A stretch of 64,000 bases of DNA. Origin: a bacterium. Its GTDB lineage: Bacteria > Bdellovibrionota_C > UBA2361 > RFPC01. Positions 8,803 through 17,710 of the stretch are shown here, piece by piece. The notes under the pieces were generated by a model. The model was not told the origin of the DNA. It saw nothing but the letters and a program-made list of their open reading frames with translations, and did no database searches. The position numbers were made by a program, and so were the translations under genes. Each line of letters starts with the position of its first letter. Position 1 is the stretch's first letter. The DNA is taken from positions 1 to 64,000 of the forward strand of contig JAUIIO010000010.1 of NCBI GenBank assembly GCA_030431715.1. The letters are read 5' to 3'.

Positions 8803-11800
8803 ATGAACGAACAAGATTCCTCTCAAGCTCCGCCAGAACCTTCTCCTCGCACCACGGGAGGGCCTCTCGCATGGATGGCGAATAATTCCGTTGCTGCCAA
8901 TCTCCTTATGCTCTTTTTTCTTGTAGGTGGAGCTCTTCTCGCTTGGAACGTGAAACAGGAAGTGTTCCCTGAATTTGACCTTGATGCGGTACGAATCACT
9001 GTTCCTTATCCAGGGGCAAGCCCTGAGGAAGTTGAGCAAGGAGTTGTTCTTGCCATAGAGGACCGGATTCGTGGATTAGATGGTATCAAACGCGTTACAT
9101 CCTCTGCGTATGAAGGAAGTGGTGTTGTTGTTGCTGAGCTGTTACTGAACACCAATGCCAATAAGATTTTTCAAGATATTAAAAATGAAATAGATCGCAT
9201 CACGACTTTTCCCGAGGACGCGGAAACACCAACCGTGGCACTGGCAGATAGAGTTCGAGTCGTTGTCAATTTGATTGTTTACGGCGATCAAAGTGAGAAA
9301 GCTATTCGAAATCTTGCTGAACGAATTCAGGACGATCTCATACAGACAGATGGTATCACGCTCGTTGAGCTCGGGCTCACTCCTCCACTTGAAATTGCTG
9401 TTGAAATATCTCAGGAAAACCTACGTGCATACGGACTTACGCTTGAGGAAGTGGCCCAGCTTATTCGTAGAACGGCACTAGAGCTACCAGGAGGTGAAAT
9501 CAGAACAGAGAGTGGGCGTATTCTTTTGCGCACACGTGAACGGCGCGATTATGGAAAGCAGTTTCATGACATACCTGTAGCTACAAATTCAGAGGGTGCT
9601 CTGGTTACGCTTGGAGACATTGCTACCATTAAAGATGGTTTTCAGGAGGCGGATCAAGAGGCTTCGTTTGATGGTATGCCGGCTGTAGGGATTGATGTTT
9701 ACCGCGTTGGTGAGGAAACGCCGCAGCAAGTTGCAGCAGCTGTGAAGGCCTATGTTGAAAAATTAACCCCGCAACTCCCTGATGGCGTATCGGTTAAAGT
9801 TTGGGATGACGACTCTGAGAAGTATACGGATCGGATGAGTCTTTTGATGAAGAACGCTGTGTTGGGGCTCGTGCTGGTGCTCGTCCTACTTGGCCTTTTT
9901 CTCGAGGTGAGACTCGCTTTTTGGGTTACTCTTGGTATTCCAATCTCAATCCTCGGTAGTTTTCTCTTTATTCCTGTTTTTGACACATCTATAAATATGG
10001 TCTCACTCTTTGCGTTTATCATTACACTGGGCATCATCGTTGATGACGCGGTAGTGATGGGGGAGAACATATATGAGCACCGAGAGCGTGGATTCCCGAT
10101 TAAGCTCGCTGCCATTTTAGGTGCGAGAAATATTGCAACGCCAATTACCTTCGCCGTTCTGACAAATATAGTTGCTTTCTTGCCGCTTTTCTTTGTTCCT
10201 GGAACGAGTGGGAAAATATTCATGCAAATACCAGCTATTGTGGTGAGCGTTTTTTTTGTTTCGCTTATTGAATCGCTCTTTATTCTCCCTTCTCACCTAT
10301 CACACAGACTTTCTAACGCTAAAATCTGGCAAACGCTGAACTCACCGCAGCGGCACTGTGAGGAAAAGCTTAAGAGCTTTATCACTCTCTATTATGCTCC
10401 TATGGTGGAGCGTGCCATTCGGAACCGATACATAACTATTGCCATAGCCCTCGCGCTGCTCTGTGCTGCCTTCGGAGCCGTTATGGGAGGCCATATTAAA
10501 GTTACCCATCTTCCCCGAATTGAATCTGATGTGATTAAGGTACAGGCTACGCTTCCTTTCGATGCACCGCTTCAAACGGCAAGAAATATTCAAAAACGGC
10601 TCGTTGCCTCAGCGAAAGAGGTCATACAAAAGCTTGATGCGGCTGAGAGTGTAAAAGGAATTTACTCTCAAATTGGTGGACAGGTGATTGCAGGAGGTCA
10701 TGGATCGAGGGGTGAAGAGGGGGGACATATCCTCGCTGCAGAGGTTTCTCTTGTGTCTTCTGAAGATCGTGATTTTAGCGCTGCTACTTTTTCCAGACAG
10801 TGGCGGAAGGAGCTCTCTGATGTCGTTGGACTTGAAACACTGCAATTTGATTACGAGATCGGTGGCGGAAGTGGTGCAGCTATTGAACTGAATCTCAGCC
10901 ATCGTTCAAAGGAGTCAGCTGAGGCAGCAGCTAAAGAGCTCGGTCGTATACTTGCAGGCTATGCAGGCGTCTTCGATATAGATGACGGTGTTGAAGGAGG
11001 GAAACGGCAGTTTAGCTTTCAGGTGACTCCGTACGCTCAGAGTCTTGGCCTTACGGCAGAAGATCTGGGGCGACAGGTCAGGGCTTCGTTTTACGGTGCG
11101 GAAGCGCTACGTCAGCAACGGGGGCGTAATGAGGTAAAAGTGCTTGTGAGACTTCCGCTTGAGGATCGCGAACGTATTCAGACTATGGAGAATTTTGTAG
11201 TGCGTACTCCAAACGGTGACGAGATTCCACTTCTTGAGGCGGCAAATATCACTGAAGGGAAATCTTATACGAAGATTGTCAGGCGTGATGGACAGAGGGT
11301 AATTACCGTAACGGCAGATGTAGACGAAAAGGTCTCAAATGCTGCAAGTATTATCGAGAATGTCCTTGGAGATGAGTTTCCCGTACTTCAGCAGAAGTAT
11401 CCGGGTCTTTCAAGTTCTCTTGGTGGAAGAGAAGAGGAGCGAGCTGAATCAATGGGAGCGCTCTTTGTAGGCTTCTTACTTTCGATGATAGCAATTTACG
11501 GACTTCTTGCTGTTCCTCTTAAAAGCTATGCACAACCGGTTGTCATTATGCTTGGCATACCGTTTGGTATGATTGGAGCCGTATTGGGTCATTTTTTACT
11601 TGGCTATAATCTAAGTATCATAAGTATGTTCGGTCTTATCGCTCTATCAGGAGTTGTTGTAAATGATTCACTTGTTCTCATCGTGACAGCAAACGATCTT
11701 CGAAATGAAGGAAAAGACGCTGAAGAAGCTATTAAGCTTGCTGGGATTAGGAGATTTCGTCCAATAATTCTTACTTCACTCACTACGTTTTTAGGACTTG

Positions 11801-11985
11801 CTCCGATGATCTTTGAAACATCTATACAGGCAAGATTTCTTATTCCTATGGCCATTTCTCTTGGCTTCGGTATCTTGGCATCTACGGTAATCATCTTGGC
11901 CCTTGTGCCAGCCGTCTACATGATGATCGAAGATGTTGGGGGCTACGTTCGGAAGATGTTTAGTGGTATAACGTATTATGAGTAA
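8803..11985 (+). CDS. RND family multidrug efflux inner-membrane transporter
   Basis: The 1060-residue proton-driven pump has the RND layout: TM1 near residues 26-46, a large periplasmic loop (PN and PC subdomains), TM2-6, a second loop and TM8-12. The proton-relay pair is visible in TM4 as LGIIVDDAVVMGEN, matching the AcrB Asp407/Asp408 site, and the TM10-like LSGVVVNDSLVLI segment is present. The size fits the HAE1-like group. It ends the tetR-tolC-adaptor-pump operon, 2 bases after the adaptor stop. Whether it exports drugs, detergents or lipids cannot be decided from sequence. Confidence 0.92.
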   Translation: MNEQDSSQAPPEPSPRTTGGPLAWMANNSVAANLLMLFFLVGGALLAWNVKQEVFPEFDLDAVRITVPYPGASPEEVEQGVVLAIEDRIRGLDGIKRVTSSAYEGSGVVVAELLLNTNANKIFQDIKNEIDRITTFPEDAETPTVALADRVRVVVNLIVYGDQSEKAIRNLAERIQDDLIQTDGITLVELGLTPPLEIAVEISQENLRAYGLTLEEVAQLIRRTALELPGGEIRTESGRILLRTRERRDYGKQFHDIPVATNSEGALVTLGDIATIKDGFQEADQEASFDGMPAVGIDVYRVGEETPQQVAAAVKAYVEKLTPQLPDGVSVKVWDDDSEKYTDRMSLLMKNAVLGLVLVLVLLGLFLEVRLAFWVTLGIPISILGSFLFIPVFDTSINMVSLFAFIITLGIIVDDAVVMGENIYEHRERGFPIKLAAILGARNIATPITFAVLTNIVAFLPLFFVPGTSGKIFMQIPAIVVSVFFVSLIESLFILPSHLSHRLSNAKIWQTLNSPQRHCEEKLKSFITLYYAPMVERAIRNRYITIAIALALLCAAFGAVMGGHIKVTHLPRIESDVIKVQATLPFDAPLQTARNIQKRLVASAKEVIQKLDAAESVKGIYSQIGGQVIAGGHGSRGEEGGHILAAEVSLVSSEDRDFSAATFSRQWRKELSDVVGLETLQFDYEIGGGSGAAIELNLSHRSKESAEAAAKELGRILAGYAGVFDIDDGVEGGKRQFSFQVTPYAQSLGLTAEDLGRQVRASFYGAEALRQQRGRNEVKVLVRLPLEDRERIQTMENFVVRTPNGDEIPLLEAANITEGKSYTKIVRRDGQRVITVTADVDEKVSNAASIIENVLGDEFPVLQQKYPGLSSSLGGREEERAESMGALFVGFLLSMIAIYGLLAVPLKSYAQPVVIMLGIPFGMIGAVLGHFLLGYNLSIISMFGLIALSGVVVNDSLVLIVTANDLRNEGKDAEEAIKLAGIRRFRPIILTSLTTFLGLAPMIFETSIQARFLIPMAISLGFGILASTVIILALVPAVYMMIEDVGGYVRKMFSGITYYE

Positions 11986-11993
11986 GGCTTGAG

Positions 11994-12068
11994 GCGATTG
12001 TGGAAGGTATCACTCGTGCTCAAACAGCCCTGCGGGAACTGCGCGCGAGTAATACCTTCCACAATCGC
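11994..12068. repeat. Long inverted repeat after the RND pump gene
   Basis: Arms 11994-12016 and 12046-12068 are 23 bases each and complementary at 22 of 23 positions, around a 29-base loop. There is no T-run after the right arm, so it is a poor intrinsic terminator. It could be a dispersed palindromic element, an mRNA-stabilising stem at the operon end, or a small RNA. It begins 9 bases after the pump stop codon. Confidence 0.75.
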
Positions 12069-12167
12069 TTTAGAAGGGGCGTTCTTTCTCACGTATATGG
12101 GCGGGAAGGAATGTAGGCTCGGCCTAGCCTTCGCCTCTGGCTGTATGTGTCAAAGAGAGTTCCGACA

Positions 12168-13775
12168 ATGAAAAAGTACATTATCTCACTCGTCCTTGCG
12201 TTTTCACTACTCTTTGTTTTGTGGCGTAACACCAGTAAGCAGTTTGTCCCGGCTCCGCTTAAGGGGATACGTCTTGTGCTCTTTGTTGTCGTAGATCAAT
12301 TTGCTGCTGAGTATAGAGAGCGTTTTATTCCGTACACTAAGGGAGGGCTCCATTCTCTATTTCAGAAGGGAGTTGTTTTTACGAATGCTCAGCAGGATCA
12401 TGCTATCACGGCAACATGCCAGGGACATGCTGCGCTCTATACAGGAGCTTACCCCCGGACAAATGGAATAGTTGGAAATGAGTGGTTTGATACAGAGAGC
12501 GGTACAAACGTGAAATGCGTTGAAGACGAGACGTATGAGTTCTCCCCTCAGAAGATTCTTGTCACAGGGCTCGGGGAGTGGTTGAGGGACAGGTACGGTT
12601 CTTCAGTAAAAGTTTATTCGGTGAGTGGCAAAGCTCGTGGTGCTATTACCCTTGGTGGAAGAGGTCTTAATGCGGCTTACTGGTTTGATGGCGGTCAGTT
12701 TAGAAGCAGCTCTTATTTTAAAGACTCCCCGCAAGAAGGTGATTGGATAGAGAACTTTCATAGTTCAGGTAAGATTGAGCGTTACTTTGGTTCTTCTTGG
12801 TCTCCTGCTCCCTATGTGAAGTCACATTTTACGGAATTAGGAGCCCACAACTTTTCGTTTGGCGATTTTCCTGACACATTTCCGCATCCATTGGGGCGTA
12901 TTTCCCTTGCGCCAGATGATCACTATTACGAGGCGATTGAACACAGCCCGTACCTTGATAGCCTTACAACTGATTTTGCTCTTGAGCTCATAAAGAATGA
13001 GGGGCTTGGGAGTGATGATGTGCCAGATTTCTTAGGAGTCTCCTATTCAGCGCTTGACCGGGTTGGTCACCACTACGGGCCTCATAGTGAGGAACTCATT
13101 GACACATTCTTCAATCTCGATAAGGAGCTTGCTCGCCTTCTTGATAGTGTTGATAAAAGAGTTGGTTTAGAGCATGCCCTCATTGTTCTTAGCTCTGATC
13201 ACGGAGTACAAAGCTTCCCTGAGTATGTTAATCATGACGGCGGTCATTTGGCACACCGGGTTGATGTTGATGATATACTCTGTGTGCAAAAGAAGTATGG
13301 TAAGTTAGTCCGGCGCTTTGGTGAAGGTATTTTTATAAGTGATGGGTATATCAACAGGGAAGCGTTGCATGAAAGGAAGTTCGAGCTTCATGAGCTTCTT
13401 GAGTCAATACGCAATGAACTTGAGAGTTGTTCCTTTGTGAAGAAGGTATGGACGATTCCCGAGATTAAGAATTGCGTCCATGCGGATGAAACCTGTCTAA
13501 GGTATCAGCGGACATACTTTCCGGGACGATCTCCAGATTTCTATTTGCAACCTGAAGAAAACTACTCGCACTGGTATGGATCAGGAACTGGACACGGTAC
13601 TCCCTACGGTTACGACTCGAGTATTCCGCTCGTTTTTATGCATCCATCGATCTCGCCGCAGCTCCTACAAATTGACGCATCAGCGGTCGATGTGGCACCT
13701 ACGGTAGCGTATCTGCTTGGGGCACGTGGCGCTCCCACGGTGGATGGAGATGTCCTTGAGCTTGATTTGAGATAA
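12168..13775 (+). CDS. PafA-like alkaline phosphatase / phosphodiesterase
   Basis: This 535-residue exported enzyme has an N-terminal hydrophobic signal or anchor (about residues 3-19). It belongs to the alkaline phosphatase superfamily, type I phosphodiesterase/nucleotide pyrophosphatase branch (PF01663). Metal and catalytic residues are recognisable: Asp43 in VVVDQ, the likely nucleophile Thr83 in TATCQGHAALYTG, the Asp/His pair in SALDRVGHHYG, SSDHG, and the late His in GTGHGTPYGYDS. A Thr nucleophile and this spacing resemble PafA-type phosphate-irrepressible monoesterases. ATG 12168 is preferred because the signal starts there. It stands alone between the efflux operon and the transhydrogenase gene. 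Confidence 0.85.
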   Translation: MKKYIISLVLAFSLLFVLWRNTSKQFVPAPLKGIRLVLFVVVDQFAAEYRERFIPYTKGGLHSLFQKGVVFTNAQQDHAITATCQGHAALYTGAYPRTNGIVGNEWFDTESGTNVKCVEDETYEFSPQKILVTGLGEWLRDRYGSSVKVYSVSGKARGAITLGGRGLNAAYWFDGGQFRSSSYFKDSPQEGDWIENFHSSGKIERYFGSSWSPAPYVKSHFTELGAHNFSFGDFPDTFPHPLGRISLAPDDHYYEAIEHSPYLDSLTTDFALELIKNEGLGSDDVPDFLGVSYSALDRVGHHYGPHSEELIDTFFNLDKELARLLDSVDKRVGLEHALIVLSSDHGVQSFPEYVNHDGGHLAHRVDVDDILCVQKKYGKLVRRFGEGIFISDGYINREALHERKFELHELLESIRNELESCSFVKKVWTIPEIKNCVHADETCLRYQRTYFPGRSPDFYLQPEENYSHWYGSGTGHGTPYGYDSSIPLVFMHPSISPQLLQIDASAVDVAPTVAYLLGARGAPTVDGDVLELDLR

Positions 13776-13849
13776 GTAGCCTTATTTATTAGGATTTGCT
13801 CAGTAAGAATATCCTGTAGTTTTCCCGTGGGGGTGCCGATGTTTAAGGC

Positions 13850-15307
13850 ATGGAAGGGAAGAATACATTCGATTTTGATCTGCTGGTTATTGGAAGTGGC
13901 CCTGGTGGGCAGAAGGCAGCGATACAGGCGGCAAAGCTCGGAAAGAGATGCGCAGTTGTAGACTTAAACCCCTTTGTTGGTGGTGTCTGCCTTCATGATG
14001 GAACTATTCCAAGCAAATCGTTTCGCGAGGCGATTTTACATCTCTCTGGTTATCATGAGAGGAGTCACTACGGAACAGCTTACCGCGTAAAAGAGCGCGT
14101 TACGATGAAGGATCTCACCGATCGGTGTAGCTCTATTACATCTGATATCGAACAAACAGTACGTTCTCAGCTTCTTCGCAATAACGTAGAGATTCTTGAA
14201 GGATTTGGTTCGTTTCTTGATCCGCACACCGTGAAAGTCAAACGTGGGATGAAAGAGAGCACCTATACGGCGCAATTTATTATTATAGCTACGGGGACTA
14301 GGCCACGAAGACCTCATTCATTTGTGTTCGACGATAATGTGGTTCTAGACAGTGATAGCATTCTCTGTATGGAGGAGGTCCCTAAGAGCCTCGCTATTGT
14401 TGGGGGAGGAGTCATCGGTTGTGAATATGGTTCCATGTTTTCAGCACTTGGCATAAAGGTCACCATTGTTGAGGCACGAGAATCTCTGCTCGGATTTGTT
14501 GATAGAGAAATTATCGATACGCTTGTATACACACTGCGATCTCAGAAGTGTCAGATTATATTAAATGATAAAGTAACCCGTACCGCCATTACTCCTGATG
14601 GTCGCGCGGTAACGTACCTTGAAAGTGGTAAGCGAATAGTCACAGAGAAGCTTCTGGTTTCAGCCGGTCGTGTACCGAATACAGAAAAGCTTGAAATTGA
14701 GACTGTGGGTCTTGAGGTGAGTGATCGTGGTAATGTCGTTGTAAACGATTTCTTTCAAACCAATATCCCTAATATTTATGCGGTAGGCGATGTGGTGGGA
14801 TTTCCAGCTCTTGCCTCGACTTCTCTTGAGCAAGGACGGATCGCGGCCTGTCATGCTTTTGGTCTAGGAGAACAGAGACTTGCTGAGACGCTGCCATATG
14901 GAATTTTTACAGTGCCTGAAATTGGGATGGTTGGAAAAACGGAGCAGGAACTCAGTGGAGAAAAGGTTCCATACGAGATCGGTATTGCGCGATTTAGTGA
15001 GATTGAGCGAGGGAAAATTAGTGGTGATAATAGTGGGGTCTTAAAGATCTTATTCCACCGAAATACACTCCAGATCCTCGGCATACATATCATTGGACAT
15101 AATGCCACAGAGCTCATTCACGTCGGACAGCTTGCCATGAATTTCAATGGCACCATAGAACAGCTCGCTCATAATGTTTTTAATTATCCCAGTCTCTCAC
15201 AGGCCTACAAAACAGCTGCGCTTGATGGGCTCAATAAGGTAATTGCAACTCGCGATGTACCAGATGAGTTTAAGCCAACAGAAGAAGAAGCGATGCGTAT
15301 CAACTAA
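13850..15307 (+). CDS. sthA: Soluble (Si-specific) pyridine nucleotide transhydrogenase
   Basis: This 485-residue FAD flavoprotein interconverts NADH and NADPH without an ion gradient. It has the FAD-binding GSGPGG motif, a second dinucleotide motif GGGVIGCEYG, and the C-terminal dimerisation domain. It is told apart from lipoamide dehydrogenase by the redox site: GGVCLHDGTIPSK keeps the first Cys (Cys47) but has Thr52 where the second redox Cys would be, as in SthA. The C-terminal FNYPSLSQAYKTAALDGLN also matches SthA rather than the HAHPT motif of lipoamide dehydrogenases. It converges with the biotin carrier gene and overlaps it by 8 bases. Confidence 0.87.
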   Translation: MEGKNTFDFDLLVIGSGPGGQKAAIQAAKLGKRCAVVDLNPFVGGVCLHDGTIPSKSFREAILHLSGYHERSHYGTAYRVKERVTMKDLTDRCSSITSDIEQTVRSQLLRNNVEILEGFGSFLDPHTVKVKRGMKESTYTAQFIIIATGTRPRRPHSFVFDDNVVLDSDSILCMEEVPKSLAIVGGGVIGCEYGSMFSALGIKVTIVEARESLLGFVDREIIDTLVYTLRSQKCQIILNDKVTRTAITPDGRAVTYLESGKRIVTEKLLVSAGRVPNTEKLEIETVGLEVSDRGNVVVNDFFQTNIPNIYAVGDVVGFPALASTSLEQGRIAACHAFGLGEQRLAETLPYGIFTVPEIGMVGKTEQELSGEKVPYEIGIARFSEIERGKISGDNSGVLKILFHRNTLQILGIHIIGHNATELIHVGQLAMNFNGTIEQLAHNVFNYPSLSQAYKTAALDGLNKVIATRDVPDEFKPTEEEAMRIN

Positions 15308-15713
15308 TCTTGATAAGCAGCTGGCGATTTTGCACCTCTTCGCCTGGAGAGATGCAAATTTTTTCTATACTTCCTGAAACCGTAGCCGTAATATTATTTT
15401 CCATTTTCATGGCTTCCATAACGCACAGTTTCTGGCCGGCAGTAACTGTATCTCCTTCTGATACATCAACTGAAACTATCACGCCTGGCATTGGAGCGAC
15501 TATCTCGCCGGATGCGGGAGAGGCTGAGAGAGAAGGGGAGCTTGCTGGTGCAAGTTGAGGAGTGGAGATCGTAGTTGATGAAGGGATGATGTTTGTGGCG
15601 ATTTCTACTTCATGACGGTTCCCATCTAACAAGAAAGAAACTCTGGTATTATCTTTCTTAAGAAGCGTTACCTCTCTTGTCACTCCATTAATGGTAATAC
15701 TGTAATTGCTCAT
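15300..15713 (-). CDS. Biotin carboxyl carrier protein of an acyl-CoA carboxylase/decarboxylase
   Basis: The protein has 137 residues. The C-terminal 70 form a biotinyl domain with the biotinylation motif EAMKMEN (Lys103) and the conserved APMPGVI loop. A Pro/Ala/Ser-rich flexible linker (about residues 43-68) and a small N-terminal segment precede it. Free-standing carriers of this size serve propionyl-CoA carboxylase, methylmalonyl-CoA decarboxylase or oxaloacetate decarboxylase. The ATG overlaps the stop of the upstream small gene as ATGA, which implies translational coupling. No biotin carboxylase gene is in the window. Confidence 0.9.
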   Translation of the reverse strand: MSNYSITINGVTREVTLLKKDNTRVSFLLDGNRHEVEIATNIIPSSTTISTPQLAPASSPSLSASPASGEIVAPMPGVIVSVDVSEGDTVTAGQKLCVMEAMKMENNITATVSGSIEKICISPGEEVQNRQLLIKIS

Positions 15714-15973
15714 AACGAAGGGCTCCTATTGTGGCTGGAGAGAAGAGCATGTGTTCGCCATGTGCTTTCCCCGGGCGAGGTATTTGACGTCAATTCAAAT
15801 AGTGCGACAGCTATCTGAAATATTTCATCTTCGCTGGTAGTGGTTCCCGTGAGTTCCGTTGCGGTACGAAAAGGTACTTTAGAGATATCAAATCTATTTG
15901 CTGGAATCTGGGTCTCAGCTTTTGCAATGCTCTTTGAAGCGGAGTGTATTGTTCCTGGTCGGATAATAGCCAT
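15710..15973 (-). CDS. Small protein between carboxyltransferase and biotin carrier genes
   Basis: This 87-residue frame fills the gap between the two carboxylase genes: it starts 10 bases after the carboxyltransferase stop, has TAAGGA seven bases before its ATG, and ends in an ATGA overlap with the biotin carrier gene. The middle (SEDEIFQIAVALFEL) is a short amphipathic helix, followed by a Trp-Arg segment. I do not recognise the family with confidence. Position and the helix-then-Trp pattern resemble small accessory subunits (epsilon/delta/gamma type) of acyl-CoA carboxylases or Na+-pumping decarboxylases, but it lacks an obvious membrane helix. Confidence 0.65.
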   Translation of the reverse strand: MAIIRPGTIHSASKSIAKAETQIPANRFDISKVPFRTATELTGTTTSEDEIFQIAVALFELTSNTSPGESTWRTHALLSSHNRSPSL

Positions 15974-15983
15974 AAGGAGGTCC

Positions 15984-17537
15984 TTAGAGTGGTATGTTTC
16001 CGTGTTTTTTGGATGGTAACGTCTGTTTCTTGTTTTGAAGAAGTTCGAAGGCTCTGATGATTGTTGGACGAGTTTCTGAAGGTTCGATAACAGCATCAAT
16101 AAACCCGAGCTCAGCAACTTGCCATGGATTGGCAAATTTTTCGCGGTACTCAGCAACGAGTTCTTGTTTTTTCTCTTCGAACTTTCCTATTTTTGCGGCC
16201 TCTTCTAGCTCTTTTCGAAAAATGATACTGACGGCTCCGTCTGGGCCCATCACGGCTACTTCAGCTCCGGGATAAGCAAAGTTAAAATCAGCTCTAATGT
16301 GTTTTGAACTCATAACGTCATATGCCCCACCATAGGCCTTTCTGGTAATGAGCGTTACCTTGGGCACGGTAGCCTCCGCATAAGCATAGAGAAGTTTTGC
16401 GCCGTGACGAATGATTCCGCCGTGCTCTTGATGGACGCCCGGTAAGAATCCGGGGACATCAACCAGAGTAAATATCGGGATGTGAAAAGCGTCACAAAAT
16501 CTTACAAACCGAGCTGCTTTAACGCTTGCTTCAATGTCTAGGCATCCGGCGAGTACTTGAGGTTGGTTGGCGACTACTGCTGTTGTATGGCCACCGAGCC
16601 TTATAAATCCGATTACAATATTCTGAGCATGAAGCGGTTGTATTTCAAACAGCTCTCCTCGATCGGCAACGGAACTTATGATGTCACGAATATCATAAGG
16701 TTTGTTCGGGTCTGGTGGAACAACACTGTTGAGAGCATCGTCAGTTCTTCCCGGGAGATCTCCTGTGTGAATCAGTGGTGCCTTTTCGAGATTGTTCTGG
16801 GGGAGGAAGCTTAAAAGCTTTTTACAGAGCGCTAGAGTCTCCTCTTCGTTCTGGCCTGTTAGATGACACACTCCGCTCTTTGAGGCATGGGTAAGGGCGC
16901 CACCGAGATCTTCCTTTGTGACCTCCTCTCTCGTGACCGTTTTTATAACATCCGGACCGGTAATAAACATATGGCTGGTCTGTTCGCTCATCAAAACGAA
17001 ATCTGTGATAGCTGGGGAATATACTGCTCCTCCAGCACAGGGACCAAGGATAAGTGAAATCTGGGGCACCACTCCGGAGAGTAGCGTGTTTCGTAGAAAG
17101 ATGTCAGCGTACCCAGCGAGGCTTTCAACACCTTCCTGAATTCTAGCTCCCCCAGAATCGCTGAGACCGATAAGAGGACATCCGTTTTCTTCGGCGAGGT
17201 CCATAACTTTGCAGATCTTCTTAGCGTGCATCTCAGCAAGAGACCCACCAAAAACAGTAAAGTCTTGCGCGAACACAAAAACTGGCCGCCCATCAATCTT
17301 CCCACTCCCCGTCACAACGCCATCGCCGGGATAGCGTTTTTCTTCAAGGCCAAAATTCTGAGAGCGATGGGTTACGAATTTGTCTATCTCGTAGAAACTT
17401 CCGGTATCTAGAAGCTTGAGGATTCGTTCTCTTGCAGTGAGTTTTCCAGCATCGTGTTGACGTTTGGTGCGTTCTTCACCGCCGGCATTCTCGGCAGCTT
17501 TATTTCTTGTGTTGAGTTCGTCAAGTCCTGTGGACAT
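15984..17537 (-). CDS. Acyl-CoA (propionyl/methylmalonyl-CoA) carboxyltransferase subunit
   Basis: This 517-residue biotin-dependent carboxyltransferase consists of two crotonase-fold halves. Hallmarks are KLTARERI near residue 33, the glycine-rich oxyanion segments SDSGGARIQEG and GPCAGGAVYSPA in the N-half, and DVPGFLPG and RKAYGGAYDVM in the C-half. This pattern covers both PccB (propionyl-CoA carboxylase beta) and MmdA (methylmalonyl-CoA decarboxylase alpha). The methylmalonyl-CoA mutase gene beyond the insertion element supports a propionyl/methylmalonyl route. The direction (carboxylation or decarboxylation) is open because neither a biotin carboxylase nor a decarboxylase beta membrane subunit is here. 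Confidence 0.92.
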   Translation of the reverse strand: MSTGLDELNTRNKAAENAGGEERTKRQHDAGKLTARERILKLLDTGSFYEIDKFVTHRSQNFGLEEKRYPGDGVVTGSGKIDGRPVFVFAQDFTVFGGSLAEMHAKKICKVMDLAEENGCPLIGLSDSGGARIQEGVESLAGYADIFLRNTLLSGVVPQISLILGPCAGGAVYSPAITDFVLMSEQTSHMFITGPDVIKTVTREEVTKEDLGGALTHASKSGVCHLTGQNEEETLALCKKLLSFLPQNNLEKAPLIHTGDLPGRTDDALNSVVPPDPNKPYDIRDIISSVADRGELFEIQPLHAQNIVIGFIRLGGHTTAVVANQPQVLAGCLDIEASVKAARFVRFCDAFHIPIFTLVDVPGFLPGVHQEHGGIIRHGAKLLYAYAEATVPKVTLITRKAYGGAYDVMSSKHIRADFNFAYPGAEVAVMGPDGAVSIIFRKELEEAAKIGKFEEKKQELVAEYREKFANPWQVAELGFIDAVIEPSETRPTIIRAFELLQNKKQTLPSKKHGNIPL

Positions 17538-17580
17538 AGGGCTAAAACTTTTAAGGTTCTTTATAGGTATATAATATAAA

Positions 17581-17647
17581 CACAGAGGGCACAGAGAGCA
17601 CAGAGAGAAAGTGCCTTATTTCCTCTGTGCTCTCTGTGCCCTCTGTG
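17581..17647. repeat. Perfect 25-bp inverted repeat (CACAGAG-type palindrome)
   Basis: Arms 17581-17605 and 17623-17647 are perfectly complementary over 25 bases with a 17-base loop. Each arm is built from CACAGAG-like units separated by short purine stretches, so it is internally repetitive. It lies 43 bases before the carboxyltransferase start on the minus strand, next to the left end of the insertion element. I recall related CACAGAG palindromes from many environmental genomes; that is recollection and has not been searched. Confidence 0.85.
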
Positions 17648-17710
17648 GTTTAATAGGTCCGACGCAATACATCGCTTACACATGAACGACAGAACATCGC
17701 TTACAGGTGT

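Noticed and set aside
13850..15307. Dihydrolipoamide dehydrogenase
   Set aside because: The second redox Cys is replaced by Thr52 and the C-terminal motif is that of SthA.
15710..16156. 148-residue minus-strand frame reaching into the carboxyltransferase gene
   Set aside because: The part upstream of 15973 overlaps the carboxyltransferase in another frame; only the 87-residue part from ATG 15973 has a ribosome site and fits the gap.
17583..17647. CRISPR-like repeat array
   Set aside because: The CACAGAG units form one palindrome with no spacers of regular length; there are no cas genes nearby.
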